Positions 33,237 through 43,105 of a stretch of 64,000 bases of DNA are shown here, piece after piece. The stretch is from Actinomycetota bacterium (lineage in GTDB: Bacteria > Actinomycetota > Actinomycetes > S36-B12 > CAIYMF01), in contig JAPLAU010000032.1 of NCBI GenBank assembly GCA_026393115.1, positions 62,001 to 126,000 on the forward strand. The letters are read 5' to 3'. Position numbers and translations under genes: made by a program. Below the pieces are notes generated by a model, which was not told the DNA's origin, made no database searches, and saw nothing but the letters and a program-made list of their open reading frames with translations. The number at the start of each line of letters is the position of its first letter. The stretch's first letter is position 1.

Positions 33237-35513
33237 CGGCGAAAGCCCGGGAGCCTGCTCAACCGCAACGGTTGCACCGGGCGGCAGTTGTCCGAGCGTG
33301 AGTGTGAGTTGTTTGCCTGCCTTAGACAACAGGAAGGTGGAGTCGCCCTTCACGTCGACGACTGCCTCTGTTGTCCAGCGCCAGGTAAATGACTGCGACG
33401 CCCCTACCCTGATGCGGTCGGTCAGAGTCATGCGGCGTGGGGCGAGCGTGACAGAGCGCGTGGCGGTGGTTGCGCCGGGGATGGTGTTGCGAAGATCGAC
33501 CTGCATCGCGTTGTCACTCATCGACAAAGCTGCAGCGGCGCCAACGGTTGGCGTGAGTTCTCCGACGATTGACGAGTGTGCCGCCGCTGACGTCTGCCAG
33601 TACCCCCACCGCTTGGAGGTGGGGGTCATCACGAAGTACCCGGGAAGGGTGTAGTCGCCGGCGCCGGGGTCGGTGATCCAGTTGACGCCGTTGGCGAAGA
33701 GGTCAACAGAGCCCACATCCAGATGGGTGTGGTTGAGCAGGGAAGCCGAGCCCTTCATCCACGCGGTCGCCCCCTCGGCGGACTGCAGCACGCCCAGACC
33801 GGTCGTGGGATACAGGGCTGAAGACTTCGTCGGTTGCGCAGCGTTCCAGTTCGCAACTGACGGCCACCACATCACCTCGAATCCATCCTGTGCCTGAGTG
33901 TTCAGACGCGCTCTGATGGAAGCCATCGCCACTGGGTCAGCAGTCGCCGACCTGAGCGCCAGTGACGCAAAAGCAGTTCGTAGCGGTGACCCATCAGAAT
34001 CTGCAAACGTGGGAAGTGTGCCGCTGTTCGACTTCGCGTTCCATGCGAAATGGGAAGGCTGGGCGACATTCGAAACGGTGACCGGGCCATGGGTTCCGTA
34101 GACGTTCTGGGCGGTGCTCAATGCGCCCACAAGCCAGAAGGACATGAAGTTCCAGTAAGTGGGGCCTTCAAACCAGCCACCGTCTGACAACGAGGGAAGC
34201 GACCCCGACAGATCACGCCATCCTGTGCGCGCGAGCGCGGCGCCGAGTGCGGGATCAAGGCGGGCCAGATAGATCCCCGACTGAAACAGTGTGCTATCGA
34301 AAATGACGGACATGTTGTTGACGCTCTCGGCCCCAACTCGGTCACCGGCGCGGCATGTCAGGTAACTGAGCCACAGGCTTCGCGTGGCATTGGAGAGTCG
34401 GCGTCGTTGGCCCGCGGGGAGGTTAAGCCAGTCCAGGGAAGTAACGATCGACTGCAATGCGCCGGCATCGGTGAGAGTGCGTCCGGTCGGACCTGCGGCA
34501 ATGATCGTGGCCGTATCGGCGGCCAGTCGCGCCGCAGCCGCAGCGTTGTTGTGAATCAGTGAGAGATAGCCCAGGCGCTGCGAGCGCACCCGCAACTCAC
34601 TGCTGGCTGCCGCGGGGGAGTCGAACAGCCACCGGCTGAGTCGGAAGATGTCTTGGTCGGCTCGCAGAAATGTTGCGTCACTTCCCGCGGTGAGCCGCTT
34701 CCGCGTGGCTGTGACGTCAGCGGACGTCACCCATTGATGCGGGCCAGTCGCGAGGGCACCGCCGATCCATGATCGGTCTGCCACCGGTAAAGCGCAGGCG
34801 CCAGGTATTGGCTGCCAGCCGGCGGGAACGGGCACCGGTGCTGAGCCATTGAGACGGGTCTTCCACCTCGCCGCGATCGATGGCGCAGGTGCCGCAACGC
34901 CGCCAAGGGCTGCATCAAGTCGCACACGGTCTGCCGCTGCCCACGCGGCCACTGCGCCCGACGCTTGGGAAATGTTGTCGTAGCGGGCATCCGACATGCT
35001 TCCGGCGAGCCACTGGCGGGTGGCTGACTGACCGGCGGAAATCGCTCTACCCCGCGCGTCAAGCAGTCCTTCGGCAAGAGTCAGAACCGAAGCGTTGGTT
35101 CGAGAGCGCGTGAGTTCACGCGTCAGTTCGCGGTAGAGCGCTCGGTGCTGAGCCAGTGTTCGCGCAGCGCTCAATCGGCGAGCAATCGACGTCAGCCGAG
35201 GTGACGCAGCGGCGGTGACGCCGCGAAAGCGCCGACTGTAGTCGGCGGGCATGGCAGAAATGCGAGGTGAGGCTGCGCGGTAGTTCGCATAAGTCTCGTG
35301 CAGCATCACGTACATGCGCGCGCGGAGTTGCTTGCGCAGTGTCACTTGGGCGGGGGTATCGGCCGCAGCCGCCGAAATCGAGGGTACAGGGGTTGCGCGA
35401 GCAGGTGTGGGAGCGCTTGTGACAAGGAGCGGAATCAGCACAGACAGCACAATGGCGGCCCGCAGGGGTCGGGTGTGGAGCCTTTCCTCACTCCCGTGTC
35501 TCAGCAGGTACAT
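33156..35513 (-). CDS. Secreted heparinase II/III-like polysaccharide lyase
   Basis: A 785-residue exported protein. From ATG 35513 the protein has a basic N-terminus, a hydrophobic core (LRAAIVLSVLIPLLVTSA) and a likely ARA cleavage site. The middle ~400 residues are alpha-helical and include SDGGWFEGPTYWNFM, as in alginate/heparin lyase toroids. The segment LLNHTHLDVGSVDLFANGVN followed by WITDPGAGDYTLPGYF matches heparinase II/III active regions. A beta-sandwich-like C-terminus follows. The frame extends upstream to 35642, but without coding character. The sugar substrate is unknown and no other carbohydrate genes lie nearby. Confidence 0.82.
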   Translation of the reverse strand: MYLLRHGSEERLHTRPLRAAIVLSVLIPLLVTSAPTPARATPVPSISAAAADTPAQVTLRKQLRARMYVMLHETYANYRAASPRISAMPADYSRRFRGVTAAASPRLTSIARRLSAARTLAQHRALYRELTRELTRSRTNASVLTLAEGLLDARGRAISAGQSATRQWLAGSMSDARYDNISQASGAVAAWAAADRVRLDAALGGVAAPAPSIAARWKTRLNGSAPVPVPAGWQPIPGACALPVADRSWIGGALATGPHQWVTSADVTATRKRLTAGSDATFLRADQDIFRLSRWLFDSPAAASSELRVRSQRLGYLSLIHNNAAAAARLAADTATIIAAGPTGRTLTDAGALQSIVTSLDWLNLPAGQRRRLSNATRSLWLSYLTCRAGDRVGAESVNNMSVIFDSTLFQSGIYLARLDPALGAALARTGWRDLSGSLPSLSDGGWFEGPTYWNFMSFWLVGALSTAQNVYGTHGPVTVSNVAQPSHFAWNAKSNSGTLPTFADSDGSPLRTAFASLALRSATADPVAMASIRARLNTQAQDGFEVMWWPSVANWNAAQPTKSSALYPTTGLGVLQSAEGATAWMKGSASLLNHTHLDVGSVDLFANGVNWITDPGAGDYTLPGYFVMTPTSKRWGYWQTSAAAHSSIVGELTPTVGAAAALSMSDNAMQVDLRNTIPGATTATRSVTLAPRRMTLTDRIRVGASQSFTWRWTTEAVVDVKGDSTFLLSKAGKQLTLTLGQLPPGATVAVEQAPGLSPSGAILRTITVKLPRSTIVDLTATATW

Positions 35514-35752
35514 CGCACAGGTACGACGGGCGCCGAGGAGAGTGGGTTCCGATCGGTTCCGATCGTGATGATTGCATCTTCGCCCGCGACTACCACGTAC
35601 GGCAAGATAACACCAGAAGTGCGGTGGTCTTTGAACGCCCACGCGTCGCTACCATGAATGTCCGTACATATGTGGATGTTCCGTAGTCGGTTGGCACATC
35701 CCATCCATGAGTGCCGAATGACCGACGCACTGTTCACAACAAGAGAAGGCTG

Positions 35753-36949
35753 ATGACTACACACGAAACCTCACACCCGAGCGATGCTGCAGGTGGGCTT
35801 ATTGAAGGTGGACTTGGCCTGCTCGCAGGGGTTCGAGTCGTCGACTTCAGTCAGGCTCTCAGCGGCCCCTATGCCACGTTGATGCTGGGTGATCTAGGCG
35901 CTGATGTCATCAAGGTCGAAGCGCCAGTGCGCGGTGACGATTCACGCCACTGGGGGCCTCCCTTCGTGGGCGCGGACGCGTCGTACTTCATGTCGGTCAA
36001 TCGCAATAAGCGAAGTGTCGCGCTCGACCTCAAGGACCCGGAGGACTTTGGCCGCGCACTTGAACTGGTGGCATCGGCTGATGTGGTTCTGGAAAACTGG
36101 CGACCGGGAACAGCCGATCGCCTCGGTCTGGGAGCTGATGCCCTCAGAACTCGCGATCCGCGGCTGATCTTCTGCTCGATCAGCGGATTCGGGCAGGACC
36201 AAGGAAGCCGGTCGGGTTACGACCAGATCGTTCAAGGCACCAGTGGTGCGATGACGTTGACCGGTGCCCCGGGTGAGCCCACGAAGTGGGGTGTTCCCGT
36301 GGCCGACATCGCAGCAGGAATGTATGCCGCAACGGCGATTATCGCCGCGTTGTACGAGCGAACGGTCACCGGAAACGGGCGCACGATCGACATCGCCATG
36401 CAGGACACGCTGGTGTCGATGCTGACGCATCATGCGGCGCGGTACCTGGCTGATGGACAGGTTCCGACAACGGCCTTCAATGGCCACGCCACGATCGCGC
36501 CCTACGGAATGTTTCCGACAGCCGACGGTCACGTCAACATCTGCGTCGGTAATGACTCGCAATTTGAGCGTATGTGTGGTGCCTTGGGAAGGCCGGAACT
36601 GGCCGTCGACGAGAGGTTCGCGACGAATCCTTCGCGGTTGAAGTTCAAGCCCGAACTTCTTGCCGAAGTTGAGTTGATGCTGTCAACAGTCTCGAGTGAT
36701 GAGGTGTTGCGGTCGATGGACGAGGTAGGTGTGCCAGCTGGCGCGGTGCTTGACGTTGCCCAAGTACTCAACGACCCTGCAACGCGTCAGCGCAACATGA
36801 TCGTCGCCTTCGATCGCGATGATGTGACCGGAGCGCGTGCTGTCAATACTCCGTGGAAGTTCGATGGCGCTGCACCGAGTGTGCGTCTTGCGCCACCTCA
36901 TCTTGGTGAGCACAACGCTGACCTCTTTGGTGGTGCTACGACCAGATGA
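35753..36949 (+). CDS. CaiB/BaiF-type (class III) CoA-transferase
   Basis: A 398-residue enzyme with family hallmarks: GVRVVDFSQALSGPYATLML, LGADVIKVEAPVRGDDSRHW, NRNKRSVALDLKDPEDF, and IDIAMQDTLVSML with the catalytic aspartate. Class III transferases move CoA between carboxylic acids, such as formyl, oxalyl or carnitine derivatives; the substrate is not evident. ATG 35753 has AGAGAAGG about 5 bases upstream. It ends inside the convergent alpha-hydroxy-acid oxidase gene (14-base overlap). Confidence 0.92.
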   Translation: MTTHETSHPSDAAGGLIEGGLGLLAGVRVVDFSQALSGPYATLMLGDLGADVIKVEAPVRGDDSRHWGPPFVGADASYFMSVNRNKRSVALDLKDPEDFGRALELVASADVVLENWRPGTADRLGLGADALRTRDPRLIFCSISGFGQDQGSRSGYDQIVQGTSGAMTLTGAPGEPTKWGVPVADIAAGMYAATAIIAALYERTVTGNGRTIDIAMQDTLVSMLTHHAARYLADGQVPTTAFNGHATIAPYGMFPTADGHVNICVGNDSQFERMCGALGRPELAVDERFATNPSRLKFKPELLAEVELMLSTVSSDEVLRSMDEVGVPAGAVLDVAQVLNDPATRQRNMIVAFDRDDVTGARAVNTPWKFDGAAPSVRLAPPHLGEHNADLFGGATTR

Positions 36950-37982
36950 GGTCGCGGCCGAGCTGATCAATGCTGGTGCGGCCCGAGAGTTGCATGGACA
37001 CGCGTAATTCGTTGATCATGCGCTGCAATACATCGGTGACGCCCTGTTCGCCGTCGATAGCGAGCCCGTATAAGGGAGCCCGACCAAGGAATACGGCGCT
37101 CGCGCCGAGTGCCAACGCCCGCAGCACATCGACGCCACTGCGCACTCCACCGTCGATGTACACCTGAGCACGGTCACCGACTTCATCGACAATGCGTGGA
37201 AGGGCCCGCACGGGTGCCACAGCGCCGTCGAGTTGGCGACCGCCATGGTTGGAGACCCAGATGGCTTCGGCTCCCGCATTGACGAATCGTGCGGCCGTGT
37301 CGTCGCGCACGACACCTTTGACCACCACGGGCAACCCTGAGGCTTCGCGAATCCACTCGACGTCGGCCACGGTTGTCGTCGGTGATTGCTCGAGGGTTGT
37401 CAGATCGGTCGTATTGGGAGCATTCATGGTCATGATCTCGGGGGTCACGAGGCGGCCATTGCGAGATTGGCGGCGGGCTGGAAGCACGGGAGCGTCAGCA
37501 GTGAGAACCATGGCGCGGGCGCCGAGGGCGGTCGCCTGCTGAATCTGCTCTCTCGTCAGTCCACGATCGCGCATCACATAGGGCTGAAACCACCACACCT
37601 GTTGGGGCTGAACGATGGCGTCGTATCGCTGTGAGGCGCGAGACGACAAAGTGAAAAGCAGTCCTATCGCGGAGGTCGCTGTCGACGTTGCCGCTTCGCC
37701 ATCTGGATGTACGAGTACGTGAAACCCGGTGGGCGCGACGCCGATCGGTGCACTCACGCGAGAGCCGAGCAGGTCGGTGGTGAGGTCGACGGCCGAGACG
37801 TCGATACCGGCATCGGGGCGAAGTGCTAGTTCGGACCACGCGGACTCCGTCGCGGTGAGTGACTCCTCAAGTCCTGAGCCGCCCACCAACCAGTCGAAAA
37901 CAGCGGGGTCGAGCAGTTCGCGGACCTGGTTCTGAAGTGCCGCCAGCCATCCGGCAGACGCGGTGCTGGGAGGAGTGCTCAC
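36936..37982 (-). CDS. FMN-dependent alpha-hydroxy-acid oxidase/dehydrogenase
   Basis: A 348-residue TIM-barrel flavoenzyme of the lactate/glycolate oxidase group. Key parts are FDWLVGGSGLEESLTATESA near the N-terminus, PIGVAPTGFHVLVHPDGE, VVVKGVVRDDTAARFVNAGA and the catalytic SNHGGRQLDGA (His), then DGGVRSGVDVLRALALGASA for FMN phosphate. It oxidises a 2-hydroxy acid to the 2-oxo acid. GTG 37982 was chosen with GAAGGCAGG upstream; the frame to 38057 is Arg/Pro-rich noise. It overlaps the end of the CoA-transferase gene. Confidence 0.9.
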   Translation of the reverse strand: MSTPPSTASAGWLAALQNQVRELLDPAVFDWLVGGSGLEESLTATESAWSELALRPDAGIDVSAVDLTTDLLGSRVSAPIGVAPTGFHVLVHPDGEAATSTATSAIGLLFTLSSRASQRYDAIVQPQQVWWFQPYVMRDRGLTREQIQQATALGARAMVLTADAPVLPARRQSRNGRLVTPEIMTMNAPNTTDLTTLEQSPTTTVADVEWIREASGLPVVVKGVVRDDTAARFVNAGAEAIWVSNHGGRQLDGAVAPVRALPRIVDEVGDRAQVYIDGGVRSGVDVLRALALGASAVFLGRAPLYGLAIDGEQGVTDVLQRMINELRVSMQLSGRTSIDQLGRDLIWS

Positions 37983-38186
37983 GACCTGCCTTCTGATGCG
38001 CGATGTGCATGGGCCCCGTGGTGAGACTGATGGTCTTTGCGGCCCGCGAGGTCGCATGGTGGACAGGTTCTAGACTACAACGGTTGTTCGGCAGTCCCGT
38101 AGCCGTTGGGAGCGTCACCGGGCGGATGCGCCACGTGAGTAGGTGCCAGCGTGAGCGAACCCCGCAATTGAATGAGGAGTGACACG

Positions 38187-38960
38187 ATGGCGACTGCCGA
38201 AGAACTCGATGCCGTGAGGCCGCGACTGCTCGGAATGATTGATGAAGCCCGCATTGTCACCACGACAATCGCGCGTCCTTTGCCGGAAGTCATTGCGGGG
38301 TTCTTGTCAGTCACCGATCTGTGCTCAACGGTGTCGGACGCGCTGGACGAACTCGGTGTCGGCGGCGCGGTACCTGCGAGCGAACTGTCGCCCGTGCTCG
38401 CCGGTGGACGCGTTGTCGGGCCTGCCATCACAGTGCGCTATGAACCGTTCGGTGGTTCGGTGGGTGCGAGATATGAGCGCAACGAGAAGGCACTGCTCGC
38501 CGATCGTGATCTCTACGGCGTTGGGCAATCGGGCGACGTTGCGGTTTTTGACAGTGGCGGTCTGGCCGGCGTGTCTGTGATGGGCGGCTTGTCGGCGACG
38601 TGGGCGAAGCGAGTCGGAATTGCGGGCTGCATCGTTGATGGGGGAGTGCGCGACGTCAGCACCATGCGCAAACTGGAACAGCCCGTATGGAGTAGAGGGC
38701 GTACTCCCATCACCGGTCGACACCGAGTCGAAGCGGTGGAAATCAATGGCACGGTGAGCATTGGTGGTGTTCAGGTCCGACCCGGCGATCTCATCACTGC
38801 CGACGAGACCGGAGTCTGCGTTATTCCGCAAGCGCACATTCAGGCGGTGCTCGATCGGTGTCTCAGTGGCGAAGCAGCCGAGTCGACGGTGATATCGCTG
38901 CTGGAGAGCGGCGCCGCGATCAGTGAGATTCTCGCGGTGCTGTCAGCAGACAAGTGGTGA
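38187..38960 (+). CDS. RraA-family aldolase-like protein
   Basis: A 257-residue member of the RraA/HMG aldolase group. LCSTVSDALDELGVGGAVP, ELSPVLAGGRVVGPAITVRY, SGDVAVFDSGGLAGVSVMGG and GIAGCIVDGGVRDVSTMRK form the core, with the GG..RD metal-binding pattern. Relatives cleave 4-hydroxy-4-methyl-2-oxoglutarate or decarboxylate oxaloacetate; others only bind RNase E. The ~30-residue N-terminal extension is somewhat longer than in RraA itself. GAGGAG lies upstream of ATG 38187. It diverges from the hydroxy-acid oxidase gene. Confidence 0.88.
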   Translation: MATAEELDAVRPRLLGMIDEARIVTTTIARPLPEVIAGFLSVTDLCSTVSDALDELGVGGAVPASELSPVLAGGRVVGPAITVRYEPFGGSVGARYERNEKALLADRDLYGVGQSGDVAVFDSGGLAGVSVMGGLSATWAKRVGIAGCIVDGGVRDVSTMRKLEQPVWSRGRTPITGRHRVEAVEINGTVSIGGVQVRPGDLITADETGVCVIPQAHIQAVLDRCLSGEAAESTVISLLESGAAISEILAVLSADKW

Positions 38961-38963
38961 GTC

Positions 38964-39812
38964 TTACAGCGCGCTAGCCCCGGCAACCATCGCAATTCCG
39001 AGGCCAACGAAGGCAACGCCCAGTGCCTGTCTTCGGGTGAGATGTTCATGAAGTCGCACCGCCGCGAAGATCACCGCGAGAACTCCAAACTGCCCTGACA
39101 CGATGGCGGCAATCACGATGCTTCCGCGCGCCGCGAGTCCGAAGAAGGCGAACCCCAGTAGGTCGCATACTGACGTGATGAGTGCCCAGGGCAAAAGCGC
39201 CTTCGGAAGTGCCATTCGCGCGGTTGCGGCTAACGGAATTACCAGCGCAACGGTTCCAATGGCGCGCGCCGGCACGATTGCCCACACGACCGGAAGTTGA
39301 CTGGCTATCTGCCCCGCTGCGTAGACACCGATTCCGAAGAACAGTGCCGCCAAACTGGCGAAGGTCACCGCGCGCGGCCAGTTCGATGCGTGAACGTGTG
39401 TGAGTTCGCTGGGCAACATCACCATCAGCAGGCCCGCGGTGAGTACCGGAATTGCGATGAGTAGAAGAGGGGAGGGGCGCTCGCCGAAAGCAATTGCAAG
39501 AAGCGCGGCGACTGCTCCCTCGGTGGAGGCGATAGCCCCGATGAGCCCGACCGGACCGTAGCGCACCCCTTCGTAGTCGCAGAGAAACGCGAGCACGGTC
39601 GCCACACCCGTGGCTAGTAGCCAGAGCCACTCGGACCCTTGGGGTGGTTGAGAGAGTGACACCGCCACGAACGGGAGCAGCATGAGCATGCCGAGTCCCA
39701 TGTTCCAGGCCAGTGCGCGAAACGGATTCATCCCGCGACTCATTCGTGCGCCGGTGAGGGCGCTCACCCCCCAACTGACAGCGGCCGCAAGGGCGAGCAG
39801 CAGGGCGAGCAT
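38964..39812 (-). CDS. EamA/DMT-family transporter
   Basis: A 282-residue protein with about ten transmembrane segments, the standard two-EamA-repeat size. First-half motifs LALAAAVSWGVSALTGARMS and EGAVAALLAIAFGERPS, and the second-half SGQFGVLAVIFAAVRLHEHL with RRQALGVAFVGLGIAMV, fit drug/metabolite exporters. It ends 3 bases from the RraA-like gene on the other strand. The substrate is unknown. Confidence 0.9.
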   Translation of the reverse strand: MLALLLALAAAVSWGVSALTGARMSRGMNPFRALAWNMGLGMLMLLPFVAVSLSQPPQGSEWLWLLATGVATVLAFLCDYEGVRYGPVGLIGAIASTEGAVAALLAIAFGERPSPLLLIAIPVLTAGLLMVMLPSELTHVHASNWPRAVTFASLAALFFGIGVYAAGQIASQLPVVWAIVPARAIGTVALVIPLAATARMALPKALLPWALITSVCDLLGFAFFGLAARGSIVIAAIVSGQFGVLAVIFAAVRLHEHLTRRQALGVAFVGLGIAMVAGASAL

Positions 39813-39882
39813 GCTTGAACCTTATTGGTTGGTCATTCAGGATCGAGATGCCGCGGATTTCGTTGTCCCTTAAGGTGCTGAT

Positions 39883-41310
39883 ATGACAGCGGAGGAACAG
39901 CCCTTGGGAATGAGCGGGCTGCCGCGCATTTCTTCGCTGTCCGAGTCCCTTGATGCGGTGGGGGCTCTGGATGAAGCGGCGCGCGCTCGATTCCTGGCAG
40001 AGGCAGCTGCCGCTGGCGGCGACACCTACTACATTCTGAGGGTCTTTCCGGAGGTAGGTTTCGAATTCATCAGCGATTCGGTTTTCGAGCATACGGGCTA
40101 CACCTCGGAGCAAATCTTGAGTGATCCCGAGTTGATGTTGCGCGTTGTCCACCCGGAGGATGTGGCGACATTCGCGGAAGCCCTCACTGCACCTGTGGGC
40201 ACTGATGTGCGGATTGAGCTGCGTTGGGAGGGTGCAGACGGCCGCACCGTTTGGACCGATCACCGGGCGAAGTCACGTCAGCGGCCCGACGGCACGGTGG
40301 TGTTGGAGGGCAGCAGTCGTGACGTCACCGACTTGCGGGCCGCTCAGATGGGACTCGAGGCGTCAGAGGCTCGCTACCGACATGTAGCCGCCGCCGCCCA
40401 GCGTGACCGAGCTCGACTGCGGGCGACGATGGATTCACTGATGGATCCCCACGTGGTACTCGAGTCGGTTCGTGACGAGAACGGGCAGATCATCGACTTT
40501 GTCTATGTCGACGCGAACAAAGCCGCCTGTGAGCTCAACGGACTCTCTCTCGCTGAACTAACGGGAACGTGCCTGCTGACCTTGCTCCCCGGTATGGGCC
40601 CCTTTGGGTTATTGGCGCAGTTTATTCAATTGGTCGAAACTGGAGAGCCACTCATCCTCGACGGCGTCCCGTTCGCAGCCGAGAGCGGAGACCCGCCCAA
40701 GTACTTTCTGGACATGCGGGGGATCCGGCTTGGCGACGGCTTTAGCCTCACATGGCGCGATGTCACCGACCGTCAATCGGCTGTGCAGGAACTTAAGTAT
40801 CGGGCGACACACGATGGGCTCACCGGGTTGCTGAACCGCGACGCGGTGACCGCGCGACTCGAAAATATACTCGCCGGACAGCAGCGTAAGAGTGACAGCG
40901 TCGCCATTCTCTTTTGCGACGTCGACAATCTTCGTTCAACGAACGACGAGTACGGCCATCTTGCGGGCGATGCCCTCCTGAAGGCGGTCAGTGCGTCGAT
41001 CTCGGCATGTGTGCGTACCGGTGACCTCGTGGGTCGCTTTGGCGGCGACGAGTTCGTGGTGATTCTCAGCGGCGTGCACGGAGTCGCCGATGCTGAGCGT
41101 GTGGCGGCCACGATTCTGGCTGCCGCCGCGCATCCTGTGACTCACCTCGATGTCGCGTTGAATCCGTCGCTCAGTATCGGGCTCGCCCTCGCGCGCGAGG
41201 GGCAGGGAGTCGACGACATCATCCGCGAGGCCGACTCCGCGCTGTACACGGCCAAAAGAAACGGACGCAATCAGATCGTCACCTTCGGCGTCGACGTCAC
41301 TGAGAACTAA
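39883..41310 (+). CDS. PAS-domain diguanylate cyclase
   Basis: A 475-residue cytoplasmic protein. Two PAS domains are visible (about residues 45-150: FEFISDSVFEHTGYTSEQIL; about 185-300: FVYVDANKAACELNGLSLAE), then a GGDEF domain from about residue 310. The catalytic motif RFGGDEFVVIL (about 384-394) is intact, and RTGD five residues before it forms the standard inhibitory I-site. It should make cyclic-di-GMP under PAS control and feedback inhibition. No membrane segment is seen. Confidence 0.93.
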   Translation: MTAEEQPLGMSGLPRISSLSESLDAVGALDEAARARFLAEAAAAGGDTYYILRVFPEVGFEFISDSVFEHTGYTSEQILSDPELMLRVVHPEDVATFAEALTAPVGTDVRIELRWEGADGRTVWTDHRAKSRQRPDGTVVLEGSSRDVTDLRAAQMGLEASEARYRHVAAAAQRDRARLRATMDSLMDPHVVLESVRDENGQIIDFVYVDANKAACELNGLSLAELTGTCLLTLLPGMGPFGLLAQFIQLVETGEPLILDGVPFAAESGDPPKYFLDMRGIRLGDGFSLTWRDVTDRQSAVQELKYRATHDGLTGLLNRDAVTARLENILAGQQRKSDSVAILFCDVDNLRSTNDEYGHLAGDALLKAVSASISACVRTGDLVGRFGGDEFVVILSGVHGVADAERVAATILAAAAHPVTHLDVALNPSLSIGLALAREGQGVDDIIREADSALYTAKRNGRNQIVTFGVDVTEN

Positions 41311-41331
41311 CTCAACGTCATTGTTGAATGT

Positions 41332-43083
41332 CTACGCTTGCGTCCTTGGTCGTCGAACGGCTGTCTCTTCTTCCGCATACGTGACCACGGGGTACTGCGG
41401 GTAGCCAGCGTTGCCGTCGGGGTGCACCGCGCGGAATGTGAGCTCACCACCTGACAGTGTGCGGGCATCGGGCCAGCCGCTTTGCGCGAGGATGCGTTGG
41501 GCGAGATACGAGCGGAAACCGGAGCGGCAGTAGACGAGCACCGGTACGCCGTGAGGAATCTCGCCGAGCCGTTCGCGCAGTTCTTTCAGCGGAATGAGGG
41601 CCGATCCCGGAATCGCCCAGTCGGCGTGCTCATCCGGGCCTCGAACATCGAGTAAGAACGAGCCTTCCGGAAGTTCGGGCCACTCTTCCGAATACCAAAG
41701 AGCGACGTCGCCGCGAAGCAAGTTGCCCCCAACAAAGCCGGCCATATTGACCGGGTCCTTCGCCGAGCCGTAGGGCGGTGCATACGCAAGTTCGAGGTGT
41801 TCGAGGTCTTCGATCGTCATCCCTGCCCTGAGTGCGACAGAGAGCACGTCGATGCGCTTGTCAACGCCGTCGACGCCCACCGCCTGCGCTCCAAGAAGTC
41901 GTCCATCGGTGGGGTCGAACATCACCTTGAGGTGCATCGCGTGCGTGCCAGGGTAATACGACGCGTGACCGTTGGGGTGAACGTGCACTTTGAGATAGGG
42001 GCGACCCAGTCGTTGCAGGGTGCGCTCAGTGGCCCCGGTCATACCGGCGGTCAGTTCGAACACCTTGACGATGCCAGTTCCCTGTGTCGAGGTGTAGGCA
42101 GAAGGGCGGCCGGCGATGTGATCGGCCGCGATGCGACCCTGCCGGTTGGCGGGGCCGGCGAGCGGCACGACGACTGGTTCACCCGTCACCGTGTCGGTGA
42201 CCTGGACGGAATCGCCGACTGCGTAGATGTGGGGGTCGGAAGTGCGCATGTGCTCGTCGACGATGACTGCGCCGCGTTCGGACAGTTCAAGGCCCGCAGC
42301 CTTGGCGAGACTGCTCTCGGGCTTGACGCCGACAGCCAGCAACACAAGGTCGGTGGTGATCTTCTCGGTACCGAGATCAACAACAACGCGGCCATTGTCA
42401 TCAGTGAACTCGGAGGCGCGCGTTGAGAGCAGTACGCGAACACCATGCTGTTCGAGGTGGTTCTCGAGGTGGCGTGACATTTCAGGATCGATGACGGCCA
42501 TCACATGTTCAAGCGCCTCAACGAGCGTGACCTCAAGCCCCCGGTGTCGTAGTGCCTCGACCATTTCGATGCCGATGTAACCGCCACCGACTACTACTGC
42601 TGACTGCGCGCCTTCGTCGAGGATCTCAATGATCTGGTCCATGTCGGGAATCGTGCGCAGCACGCGAATGCGCGGGTGGTCGATTCCGGGTAGGGGAGGA
42701 CGCAGCGGCGACGCTCCCGTGGCGATCACTAAATCGTCATAGGGCTCGTCATACGTGGCGCCGGTCGTACGATCGATGACAGACACTTTCTTCGCTTCGC
42801 GGTGGATGTGGGTGACCTCGTGACCCGTGTGCACATCGAGTGCCAACGACTCGCGCAGGCTCTGGGGTGTCTGCAGCAGCAGTGCTTCGCGGTCGGTGAT
42901 GTCGCCGCCGATGTGATACGGGAGTCCGCAGTTGGCGAACGACACATAGGGGTCGCGTTCAAGCACCACGATGTCGGCGTGTTCGTCGAGGCGGCGCAAC
43001 CGGGCCGCAGCGGACATACCGCCTGCGACTCCTCCAATGATGACGACCTTCTTGCTAACTTCATGCGCCGTGAACGTCGTCAT
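41332..43083 (-). CDS. CoA-disulfide reductase-like FAD oxidoreductase fused to a rhodanese domain
   Basis: A 583-residue fusion. The N-terminal FAD fold is VVIIGGVAGGMSAAARLRRL; SFANCGLPYHIGG (about residue 48) carries the redox cysteine of CoA-disulfide/persulfide reductases. The NAD(P) fold is SAVVVGGGYIGIEMVEAL. The C-terminal rhodanese domain (about residues 480-565) has VYCRSGFRSYLAQRIL with the active cysteine near residue 518. Enzymes of this design reduce CoA or protein persulfides and polysulfides. AAGGAG precedes ATG 43083. A 40-bp perfect palindrome lies 23 bases upstream, suggesting tight repression. Confidence 0.93.
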   Translation of the reverse strand: MTTFTAHEVSKKVVIIGGVAGGMSAAARLRRLDEHADIVVLERDPYVSFANCGLPYHIGGDITDREALLLQTPQSLRESLALDVHTGHEVTHIHREAKKVSVIDRTTGATYDEPYDDLVIATGASPLRPPLPGIDHPRIRVLRTIPDMDQIIEILDEGAQSAVVVGGGYIGIEMVEALRHRGLEVTLVEALEHVMAVIDPEMSRHLENHLEQHGVRVLLSTRASEFTDDNGRVVVDLGTEKITTDLVLLAVGVKPESSLAKAAGLELSERGAVIVDEHMRTSDPHIYAVGDSVQVTDTVTGEPVVVPLAGPANRQGRIAADHIAGRPSAYTSTQGTGIVKVFELTAGMTGATERTLQRLGRPYLKVHVHPNGHASYYPGTHAMHLKVMFDPTDGRLLGAQAVGVDGVDKRIDVLSVALRAGMTIEDLEHLELAYAPPYGSAKDPVNMAGFVGGNLLRGDVALWYSEEWPELPEGSFLLDVRGPDEHADWAIPGSALIPLKELRERLGEIPHGVPVLVYCRSGFRSYLAQRILAQSGWPDARTLSGGELTFRAVHPDGNAGYPQYPVVTYAEEETAVRRPRTQA

Positions 43084-43105
43084 GCGGGCTCCTTTGAGTC
43101 TGTTA

